DNA from: Anaeramoeba flamelloides
Taxonomy: Eukaryota; Metamonada; Anaeramoebidae
DNA: 64,000 nt
Direction: 5' to 3'
NCBI GenBank assembly: GCA_027625915.1
Contig: JANTQA010000075.1
Coordinates: forward strand, 496,001-560,000
Part shown: positions 49,303 through 60,000 of the stretch, in pieces
How the letters are laid out: every line of letters begins with the position of its first letter
Numbering within the stretch: position 1 is the first letter of the stretch
Made by a program: the position numbers and the translations under genes
Notes under the pieces: model-generated
The model's input: the letters and a program-made list of their open reading frames with translations, nothing else
The model's database searches: none
Told to the model about the DNA's origin: nothing

Positions 49303-49778
49303 ATGGTTTACTCACTAATTGATTCTATTTCTCCTGAAGAATTGAAGTGTGACCAAAAAGTTTTTAAGGAAGTAAGTACTTATTACCATTTTGAAAAATT
49401 TTTAATTGTGTCAACATAACTAAAGAAATATTTTTTGAGTGACTACAGATAATGAAACTTTGAAACACAAAACATCACTGTAGCTCGATTTGTGAAGCAG
49501 AAAGAGAACCCAAAGTAATTCAGAGATGAATATTTCATTTTTCATTTTTATGAATATTTTTTTTGAAAAAATTTTTTAATTTATTAAATTATTTTTTGGA
49601 TCCAGAAATGTGTTTATATGAATGAAGTGAAATTAATCAATAGAAAAAAACAAAAAAATAATACCTGAAAAGATGTGTATTTGAAACAAATCTTTTCTTT
49701 TAGAAGACCAACCACGAAAGATCATCTTTCCAAATAAAATTGTTGAAATCAAGAAATGAAAAAAAAAAAAATCGATAA
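49303..49778 (+). other. Gene-like sequence with a splice-site pair, unrecognised (probable relic)
   Basis: An ATG starts MVYSLIDSISPEELKCDQKV, followed by Phe-Lys-Glu and a strong donor GTAAGT at 49372. The matching acceptor TTTTAG at 49703 opens in the same phase into KTNHERSSFQIKLLKSRNEK, with a stop at 49776-49778 after a poly-A run. The second-exon block recurs at 62284-62535 (KAKHERSPFQINLLKSR) in a diverged duplicate, also after TTTTAG. Conservation of this protein-like block suggests an older gene duplicated with its surroundings. Identity unknown. Confidence 0.3.
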
Positions 49779-51340
49779 AAGCCTATTTTAGAAGATTTAT
49801 TATTCTTTTTTATCTTCTTAATTTGTCTGAGTCTAAGTAATGAATCACCTGGAATTTCTTTCCCCATTACTATTTATTATTATTTTGACAAAATTTTTTT
49901 ATATATTTGCTTTCAAAATTCTTTTTTCAAATATTTTTATCAAACCAAGTCAAAATAAAGAATAGTATTTCAAAAACTAAAATAAAGGGATTGAAATCCC
50001 GGAATCAAAAAAACACTGACAGAAGATTCAATCCAAAATAACCGAAAAAATGAGAAAAAAATTACAATCAGATTCAGAATTCTTTTGTGTTTTCAATTTC
50101 ATGGAAAATAAATAATTATAAAATCAAACAAATTCGTTCAATTTATCAACCGGGAAAAAAAAATATAATTTTGTAAAAATTCAAATCGTTAAAATTATTT
50201 GTTTATATCTATCCAGTTTACCCGAAAAAGGAGAATATTAATTATTTTGTACTTTTTACTTTATTTTTTAAAAAAAATTAATAAATTTGGTAACGTTTCT
50301 TTAAAATGATACTCAGTGGTTGATAAGTAAGTTATTTTTGCATATTTTTCAATATATTCTTTTTTACAAAATAAATAATTATAAATATAAGCCATATTTT
50401 CCCTTGTCTTCTGCTCTGTAAAATTATAAGTTGTGCTATTCCTCAGCCTTTAACCTTCGAAAGAATACATTAATATTTAAATTTTTCATTTTGTAAAAGG
50501 AAAAATAATGAAAAACAAAAAAGAGATATCCCACATTTATCAACCAAAAAATCAAAGAAAAATTTGAAAAAATTCAAATCTTAAAATTATTGGTTTATAT
50601 CTACCCCCCTTTACTCCAAAATGGACAATAGTAGCCCTATTGTCTTTTTTGCCTAATTTTTTAGAAAAAAATTAATAAATTTGGTAAAGTTTCTTTAAAA
50701 TGAGGCTCCATGGTTGATAAATAAGTTATCTCCTCACATTTTCAATATTTTCTTTTTTACAAAATAAAAAATTATCAAAATTAGCCTTATTTTCCCTCGT
50801 ATTCCGCTCTGTGAAATTATAAGTTGTGCTGTTCCTCGGCCTTTAACATTTGAAAGAATACATAAATATTTAAATTTTTCATCTTGTCTAAGGAGAAATA
50901 TTGAAAACAAAAAGGACATAACCCACACAAATATTTATTTCTGAAGAAAGATTCAAAAAATATAGTATTTTTTGAAATCAAAACTAGAATTGTAAGAATT
51001 AAATGAAAATAGAATTTTTAAATTCATGGTGGAAATTATTTCGAAATAAAAAGTAATTTGTTTCTCAAACATTTTTCCAAATAAAATTATAATCATTCAG
51101 AATTAAAAATAAATCAAATAAAGTATAATTATTTGTGTTAAATATTTTAGATAAGTAGAAAAAATAAATGATTTGTATTTATTTTTCTCTTGATCAATCT
51201 TATTATTTTTGGTTTTCTAATTTTTGGATAGTATGTAAATATATTTACTAGGATATGTTCCACTGTTGCATTTATTAAAAGATTAATTTGTTTGGTTAAA
51301 GAAATGATTTGAATGGCCCTGTTACACATAAACGGAGCAC
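49360..51340. repeat. Segmental duplication, copy 1 (partner 61930-63180)
   Basis: Colinear with 61930-63180 over more than 1.2 kb. Landmarks in order: AAGGAAGTAAGTA, AATATTTTTTGAGTG, CAAATCTTTTCTTTTAGAAG, CACGAAAGATCA, CAAACCAAGTCAAAATAAAG, GGAAAATAAATAATTAT, then after an 800-bp extra block ATTTATTTCTGAAGAAAG, TTACTAGGATATGTTCC and AAATGATTTGAATGG. Copy 1 differs by containing the tandem duplication at 50138-50930. Confidence 0.7.
50138..50930. repeat. Two-copy tandem duplication, unit about 397 bp
   Basis: Unit A (50138-50534) and unit B (50535-50930) are colinear and clearly similar throughout. Shared words are TTTATCAACC, AATTAATAAATTTGGTAA, GGTTGATAA.TAAGTTAT, TTATAAGTTGTGCT.TTCCTC and GAAAGAATACAT.AATATTTA. 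The block is absent from the duplicate at 61930-63180, so it arose in, or was lost from, one copy after the segmental duplication. Confidence 0.8.
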
Positions 51341-52836
51341 TCTAAATAGGAAAACTGTATTTACTCTCTTAATAAAAGAAGTCGATTATATATATCAGAA
51401 TTATAATTCAAGATCTAAAGCTCCAGTAATATAATCTATTTAAAATAATCATTTTGTTTTGTGAAACTGAAACCAAGTCCAATGCAAAGGTAACATTGAT
51501 AAATCAATTGAAAGGATTATGGGCGAAAAAAAATAGTATCCTAATTATTTATTTTTTTTATTTTTTTATTTGAGAAAAAAGATCTTTTCAAACTAAGAAC
51601 ATTTTATGTACATAAATATGTTAGGTAATAATAGAAAAAAAAATTATTTTCTTCTCATTAAGATTTCGTCATTTTATGGCAATTTATTAGTCAAATTTCT
51701 AGTATCTAACCTGTACAATCTATTTTTACCCAAAATAAAATTTAATCCTTGATCAAAATATTGGATCACTCAACAGAGAATAAAAAAACAAACACAACAA
51801 TAGGTTGAATATAATATATAAACAGGAATAAATGTTCGTTAATTTAATTTTAAAAGAAGAATTATTAAGATTTCAAAAATTGAAAAATGGAATTTTTGGA
51901 TAAAAAATTGAGATCTTTTTTTTTGAATTTTTACAAAAAAATCACTAAATTACTTCATAATATGTAGAGATCAAGTAATATTATCACCAGTTCCACTTTT
52001 CAGACATAAAAATTGAAATAAAATAAAATTCACAAAAGAAATCCCAAATTAACGTTCAAAATTCAAATTTTAAACCCCAATTAAAAGTTTTATAACACAC
52101 CAAAATTCCAAATTTTGAAAAAAAAATATTATTTATTCAATTCTCAAATATATACTACATTAGAACCATTCACTAATTATAAAGTTAGCGCGTATTTATA
52201 AATTACAATACCCAAAAAATAAGAAATAAATAATTATCAATACTAATAAATCATATGTCTCAAAAATTTTGGAGATAGCAAAACAAAAAAAATTGCAGTG
52301 GTAAATTAGTTTAAATTCTATATGGAATATTGATCAATCATATTGTTCGGTTCCAACAAAAACTTTTTTATTTTAGTTCTTCTATATTGAAAAACTCAAC
52401 TTTGACATAATATCAATCGTTCGAAAAAAAATATGATCAACACAACAGGTTAGCTAATTCAAAAAATTAAATAAAAAAAAACTAAAAGATAGAAAAATGA
52501 ATTTCATATTTTAAAAAACTCAAAATCATTTCCAATTTCAATAAAATTGCATTATTGTGATTGTTAGAACTTTTTTAACTGTATGGACAATTTTGAATTT
52601 TAGTTTTGTAAAATAATTGATTTAAAAAAATAATTTTAAAAAATGTGTTTGAATTTGAGATTTTTTTTTATGAATGGAATTTAGTTGAAAGTTTATATCT
52701 GAAAATGGAGCTGATGGTAGAATCAAAATAATATTATTTTTTTGAATCCTTTCCATTAATACAGAATATAACCTCAAATATTGGTTTGAATATGTAGTCG
52801 AGAATATGCATATGTATAGGAATGTTTAATAATATA

Positions 52837-52872
<36 letters not shown>

Positions 52873-54799
52873 GATGGGTTAACTTTTTATTTAGGGTTAG
52901 ATTTCTTAAATAAGAGTTAATTTCGTCATAGTATTCATCATTTTACCCTTTGGAAACAATAGAAATTTTTAATAATATATCAATAATAATCCATTATAAC
53001 TTTTTTTTTTTCAATTCTCAATCAGGAAAAATCAAAAGATTATAGAAAAAAAACTTTAAAAAATTCAAAAGAAGTTTTGCACGAGTATATTTGGATTTGT
53101 ATAAGTTTAAAAAAATAAAAAAAAATAGGATAACTGAATAGTAATACAAAAATCTCATTAAAAGATTATTGAAGAAACAAAAAAGTCTTCTAAATACTCA
53201 TTTTTTCCATATTCTGTCTAGTATTTATTATCATAAAGACCCCAATGAAATTCGGTAAATTATTTCCTTTATTTTAATCTATAGAAATTAATTAGTTTTT
53301 TTTAAAAGGGGTTCATTTTTTAGAATAAATTTTTGGTAAAAAGATCTTATCTGTTCTGTTTGGGTTTTTGGTTTGTAAAAGATAAAAGAAATATTCACAC
53401 GGCTTTTTATTTTTGATAAAATCACCCATTACACAAATCGTGATTGTTCCTATATATATATTAATAACTTTAAAAAGATAATAGTGTTTTAAAAATATCA
53501 GAAAAATAAATCAAATATTTATTCCTTGAAGAATGATTAACAAAAATGAACTTTTTTTAAAATTTCAATAATATGTAAAAATTTAATATATCACTACCAA
53601 ATCCTGCCATTACAGGTGAAAACAGTTAAGTTATGTTAAAATATCTTGAAAGAGTTACAAAATATCAGTTAATTTTAATAGTGGGGAATTTCATTTACAA
53701 AAAAATGGGAAAATCTAACAATTTCAACAATTCTAACAATTTCATAAATCTTAGATCCTACCAAAATTTGATATCAATATTATATAACTAGTGTTCCAAA
53801 TCTTTAACGAGCAAAAAAATCCAAGTACTGTATGAAAAATTTTTTAAAAATTGTTTTAAAAAGTTTTAAATATTTTTAAAGCAGTTTTTGTCCATTTTTT
53901 GGATGATATATTCAGGAATTTAGTCTTTGATTGTAAATAATAATAAATCGGGAATCTAACTCAAGTTTGTGAAGAGATTAAGGAATTGTAAAAAAAACTT
54001 TGTTATTAAAATTGAGTTTTTGATAATTTTTTTCAAATCTGATCTTATTGATAATCACAACACAATTTTGACTTTGATATAATTTTAGTAAAAAAAAAAC
54101 TACCTATCACAAAAAAATCTTTTTTATTCCCCCCCCCACAATTATATATAACTAAAAAAACTTTCATACCAATAAAATGAATCAACAAGAATCTCTTCAT
54201 TAATACGAAAAAATTCAATTTTACCAATTTTGACATTTGACAACTTTTAACAATTAATAATATATCCGTCCTTTAGTCTTTAACCCTTCAATTAAAAAAT
54301 AGGATTGTCTTTTAGTTTGAATCACAGGTTTTATCAAGTTTTCAAAGTTATTTTAACAATAACAGAATATTTTTTAAGGTAACAATTCCTTTAAGAATTC
54401 AAAAAACTATCCAAGATCGCAATCTTCTCACAAAACTCTTCACTTAATTTTCAAAGGCAAAAATATTTGATTTGATGAATGGTTTGCAAAAAAAAAAAAA
54501 ATGCCAAAAAAAAGTTTGTGTAATAAAAAGTGTCGTCTTGTTCTTGAAAAAAAAAAAAAAAAAAATAAAAAAAAAAATTCAAAAAGCAATTCATAAAAAA
54601 AAGAAAAAAAAAAAAGAATGAGTTCTTAAAAAAAAAAAAAAAATAAACATATCATAACAAAAAAGATCAATTTGATAATTTATTGTGTGTCTTCTATTAT
54701 TTTTAAAATTAATGAGTAATGGTCAAAAATTTTTTTTTTTCGTTTCAAAAAGAAGAGTAAAGAAAAAAAAGTAAAAAAAAAAGTTGTTTTGAATTTTAC
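51341..54799. other. Intergenic AT-rich DNA
   Basis: No gene supported. A (TA)n tract at about 52842-52870, a C9 run near 54130, and long A tracts just 3' of the eL6 gene (54490-54790) are the only visible structures. Confidence 0.6.
52842..52870. repeat. (TA)n microsatellite
   Basis: About 14 TA units. Similar tracts lie at 761-783, 22251-22268 and 42912-42936, the last close to the 3' splice site of the SPRY intron. Confidence 0.9.
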
Positions 54800-55269
54800 T
54801 TAAAATTTCATTTTGTGAGGTAATTGGCCTTTTTGGAGTTGGAATCTTGCAGTTAAATATTCCTTAAGATATTGAACTTTTTTGATTGCTTCGTTAACTG
54901 GTTTGTCAATTTGGTTTTGGAGTTTTGTTTGTGTTTCATTAAGACCAACTTTTTTGAGTTCTTGTTTTTTGGTGAAGAATTTTTCTTCGGTTTTTTCCCA
55001 GTTGTTAATTGGTTTTTTTGGTGAGAAGAATTTGTCATTGACTTCTTCTGGGACAACAAGTTCTCCAAGATCGACTTTTGTTTTTGTTGCAATCACGTAT
55101 TTTCTTTTGATTCTTGTTAAAGGAACACCATTAATTTGATATGGACCTTATTTGTGTGAACGGAGATTGTTTGTAAGTTTTGGAGAGTATTTTTTTGTGG
55201 TTTTGTCAAGTTTGTGTTTTATATTTGTTGATACATAAAAGAGTAAAGCAAAAGAAAAATAAAAAGGAA

Positions 55270-55308
<39 letters not shown>

Positions 55309-55591
55309 AGACTATAAAGAAAAGCAAGATTTACCAGTGACAAGAAGTAATCCTGAAGAAAGTTTTTTTAAGAATACAGCTCGTTTTCCCTTGAATTTTC
55401 CAATTAATAAAATAAGTACAGTTCCTAAAAGTTTGTTTGTTTTGGAAAAAGAAGGAAATTAATAAACAAAAAAGAAAGAAAAAAAAAAAAAAGAGAAAAG
55501 CAAGGCTATTTAGATTGGAAATCAACAAAAGGACACCATTTTTAGATTAAAATCGTTGGACTCAATTACCTTGTTCAATTTTGGATGACAT
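54800..55591 (-). CDS. RPL6: Ribosomal protein eL6 (large subunit), three exons, short N terminus
   Basis: Minus-strand exons: 55591-55570, 55424-55335 and 55146-54800; introns 145 and 188 nt with GTAATT...TTTTAG and GTAAAT...AATAAG; phases match. The product is 152 residues. Exon 1 codes only MSSKIEQ. Exon 2 gives [20 protein letters not shown] and SSGLLLVTG, the SH3/KOW-like core of eL6. Exon 3 continues [40 protein letters not shown] and ends [14 protein letters not shown], matching the conserved eL6 tail. Yeast eL6 (about 176 residues) and human eL6 (about 290) have longer N termini that bind rRNA; here this part is almost absent. The gene is divergent to the lectin gene. A further upstream exon is unlikely because the MSSKIEQ start is followed by a clean donor. 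Confidence 0.92.
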
Positions 55592-56312
55592 GTTTTAAAT
55601 AATAATTAATTCAAAAAACTAAAAAAAATAAAAATGTTGAAATTCCAAACCTTGATTGAGTGTTTTTCAGAATTAATTCAAGAGCAATTCCACTTTATTT
55701 TCGTTTCCTTGAACAAAAAAAAATAATCGGAATTAGTAACAAACTCTCTTTGAAATATAAAAAGTTCTCTAAAATATTATGAAAAAAAGATCTTATTCTC
55801 CAAACTTTTTCAAATAAAAATTCAAAATCTTTTCATTCTAACATTACTCTGGTTAATAATTGATCAACGTAAAAAAAGATAGATTTTGACAAGACACTCA
55901 TCTTAAGATTCCAGGACTACTTGTAAACTGACTTTTATTGTGTTTTTTAAAAGAGTAATTTGAACAAGCGGGAATGAATTACAATCGAAAATTTTAATGT
56001 AAAAAAAAACAATTTGATTTCAATATAAGAAGATTTGGTTCATCTGAAGGAAAGACTGATGTACATATAATTGTAGTTGTCTGTTAATTGGCAACTTTAT
56101 TGTTGAAATGTGCACTACAAACAATCTCATTACTATTTCAAATCTTTTCACCCTCTAAAAGTGTTTGAAAGCTTAGAAAATACCCACAGGTTTGTAAAAG
56201 CATTTGAAAGAAATTCATACTAGCAAAATGAGTGAGATTTTTATGGTATCGATGGTTATAGACTTTTCATTTTATTGTTATTTTTTTGTTCTTTGAAACT
56301 CTTTTTATTTTG
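55592..56312. promoter_or_regulatory. Divergent intergenic region between eL6 and lectin genes
   Basis: These 721 bp must contain the promoters of two oppositely transcribed genes. I see AT-rich DNA with TTTTT/AAAAA tracts, and no unambiguous TATA or initiator element. Assignment rests on gene orientation only. Confidence 0.45.
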
Positions 56313-56974
56313 ATGAAATTATTATTGATTTTTCTCTTTGTTTTGTCATACCAAAGCATTGTGTGCCGACAAGACTCTTCGATGTACTCAATCCCAAATA
56401 ATTCTAATGAACAATTTATCAAGAAAAATTGGGATCTTTATGGTTCTGCTTATGTCGAAGAAAATGGTGTTGTACTAACCCCTAAAGAACAAAGCACAAA
56501 AGGATCGATTTGGCATAAGATTGTTTGTCATTTTATTTTGCCTCTTTTTCTTCTTTTTTTCATTTAACAATGAACCCAATGATCTTTGGCTTGTAAATAA
56601 ATATTGAAACAAATAAATTTTGTTTTTCTTTGAAAAAAACAAAAAATAAAAAAACAAACAAAAAAAAATTGATTAATTTTGAAACTATTTCGCATATAGC
56701 CAAACCAATCACCAAATTGGGATCTTGAAGTTGACATAAATGTGAGTGGAGGACACTTGGGTGCTGATGGATTAGCATTTTGGTATACAAAAAATCGTGG
56801 AAGAGAGGGGTCAGCTTTTGGAAACGAAAACCCTTTTACAGGATTAAGTGTATTTTTGGACACCTACCAAAATTTACCTGGTTATAGAGTATGTCAAGAA
56901 TAAATTTATTTTTTTATCTTTTCTTTTTTCCTTCCTCTTTCCTCTTTCCTCTTTCTTCTTTTTTTCTTTTTTGT

Positions 56975-57009
<35 letters not shown>

Positions 57010-60000
57010 ATTTTCAAGAACATACTTTGACACAATGAAAGAGTATTTTTTTACAAGACAAACTCCACCCAAACAAAGGAATTGAAAGAAAATGTTTAAA
57101 TATTGTGAGAAAGTACCATTTTTTATCCAAAATATCATTTTTACTTTTGGATCCTGATCAATTTCAGAATTACTTTTTCATGTATTTTTCTCAAAACAAA
57201 AGAGGACTTGTCTCATTTGATCTGATTGTTTTCGAATTTTGCTCTAAATATACAAGCCTCATCAAAAATATTTTTACTGTTGTGAAAAAAAACAGTGATA
57301 CACAAGAAGAGAAAAAGGAATTTTTTTTTTTATTTTTTTGAAATTTGAATAACATTATTAAAAATAATCAAATTCACCAGTATTTTTTTGGAGTTAATAA
57401 GAATTCAAATCAAGATTGAACCGTTTTAAAAAGTATGGAATCTAACTTTGATAATCTTCATTTCATCAAGATCCTTCATAAAGTAGAAATTCTAAAAAGT
57501 AGCAAAAATGAAGAAAAGTACATTTTCAAGGGCAATATATGTCAAAAATTATAGCCTTCAGAATATAACGCACTAATATTTAATCTGAATTATTTGGTGA
57601 GTACTTGACAAAATATTATTCTTATTAAGATAAACCAAGCGTGAAAATGAGAAATTTTCAATTTTTCATTGTAAATTTTAAGATCCGAAAAATCTCTTTT
57701 TTTTAAAAAAATAGAATTAAATATCAAGATTAAGGTTCAAATGCCCAAGCACGTAGATATAAAATTGAAATTACTTGGCTTCGAAATATGTAATTTTAAA
57801 ACAACGTTTAAAAAAGAAAAATTTCATTAGTAATCAGAGTGAGTGCCGTGGAGTGCCTAGCTTTTCCAGAATTCAAAAGAATAGAATAAAATCTATGATT
57901 TTACTCCATTCTTTTAAATTTTGGAAAAGCTAACGGCTGTTTTTTTCAATTTGAGAAATAAACCTAACGAAAAGTGTCTAGGTTTTCCAGAATTCCAAAG
58001 AATTGAATAAAATCTATTATTTAACTCCATTCTTTTCAATTCTGGAAAACCTAACGAAAAGTGCCTAGGTTTTCCAGAATTCCAAAGAATTGAATAAAAT
58101 CTATGATTTTACTCCATTCTTTTAAATTCTGGAAAACCTAACGGCTGTAAGAGGATCTTTGATCACTCCCTTCAATTAATAAAAAATAAAAAAGAAAAAT
58201 TTAAAAAATGTGATTAGTATAAAAAAATAGAATCATTTTATTTAGTATTGTATAAGAAATAAATTTATTTAAAGAAAAAGGAAAAATAAAAACTCAAAAA
58301 TTTTTGATTAAAATACATCTAAAAAAGTTCTTATTAGAAACAAAACTCAAAAACTATTTAATTTTATTAATTTGAATTATGAGATTGATTATTATTGAAG
58401 AAGTATAAATTACACTCTGGAGAATCTTTTTCTTTAAATTTCTTTTTGGAAATTTAAGTGTAAAATCACATATTCCATCATTATTCACAGCAAGAGCACA
58501 ATCAAATTATCTTTATGGTTGAAAAAGAAAAAGAAAAAAATTGACAAGAAAAAAAAGAAAAAGAAAGAATTAAAAACTCAAAGTATCAAAAAAAAAAACA
58601 AAAATGGAAAAAAAAAAAAATTGACAAAAAGAGGTGTTTAAAAGAATCAATTGGTAAAAAATGAAAAAAAAAAAAAAAAAAAAGAAGCCATTATTTAATT
58701 AAATACACCCATAATCACAACTACGATGGTTTTGGTTAATTTAGTTTGATAGTTGGTTGATCACAAATGTTCACTTGGAGACAGCTGTTTAATTACTATC
58801 ATTTCTTTTTTCTTTTTGATCTCGTTTTTTTAAAACCCTTGATATTTTTTGCCTTTGATTTTTAATTTTTATTTTCAAGATACTCATCTTGTCTGTTTCA
58901 TTATCTCCGCTTTAGTAAGTAACAATTTGTTCTTTTTCCTTTGTAACTTTTCTTTACAATATAAAGAAAATTTATCTAGTGAAAAAATGGGAAAAAAATA
59001 ATTCAGAGATTTATTGCTATTGTTGAGAATTTTTTTATCATAGATATTAAGATTCAAAAACATAGAGCAACCTAAAAATGTGAAAGCAAAATAAAACAAT
59101 CTTTAAAAAATTTTAATAAATAATTTATAAATACGGACATTTTTTTTGTATTCCGTTCCTAGGGCTGTGTTATGGAATATAATAGAGTGGCGCAGAGTGT
59201 CTATCTCTTCCCGAGGTTTTTTTGAATAAACAAAAAACTTGTGAAAATTTAATGAAATTTTTTTTATAGTTTTTGAAATAAAAAAAGAAAATTTTGATAA
59301 ATTTTCTTTTAAATTAAGAAATTAAAAAAAAACAGAATGATGTTTTTTTGAGGTTTACTGTTTTATTTGTGAAGTGTTCTAGGTTTTCTTGAAGTTTTCT
59401 GTTTTTTTCAGAGTGTTCTAGGTTTTTTTGAGGTTTTCTATTTTATTTGTGAAATCTATCGATTTTCCAAATAAATAGAAAACTCAAAAAAACCTAACGA
59501 AAATCTAACAATCTTCCAAATAAACAGAAAATCCTGGAGATAAGTTAATGAGATTTTTTTTTTTAAACTATTGTTTTTGTTTAGAAATCTAGATTTTCTA
59601 ATCAAAAGGAATATTAAAAAATAGCCCAACTACTAGTGTCTAGTTTTTTTTTTTTTAGACAAATAAACACACATTTCCAGTTTATTTTCTTAATTAAAAA
59701 AAACCTAATACCAATGAAATATTAAATTAATTGTAACATTTTGTCTAAAATATATTTTTTTATTTATCCTAAAAATGATTTATTGGATCATTAGCCCCTC
59801 TTTGGGGGGGGATGTTGTAAAGTGCTTGGATTTTTATTTGTTTTTTTTTTTATAAATAATAAAAAAAAAATCATGAGTGATCTTTAATATTTCTCTATTC
59901 TTTAAAGGTATTTGTTCAAAAAAACCAAACTCAATTACAAAAATTACAAATGCTCTTTTAGCGAAAATTTTAAAAAATGAGTAAAATCAATAACTTTTGA

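Noticed and set aside
54853-55139. Alternative frames over eL6 exon 3
   Set aside because: Shadows of the eL6 coding frame, which alone matches the family.
57720-57760. tRNA-like T-loop word GGTTCAAATGCC
   Set aside because: No acceptor stem, D arm or anticodon arm can be drawn around it.
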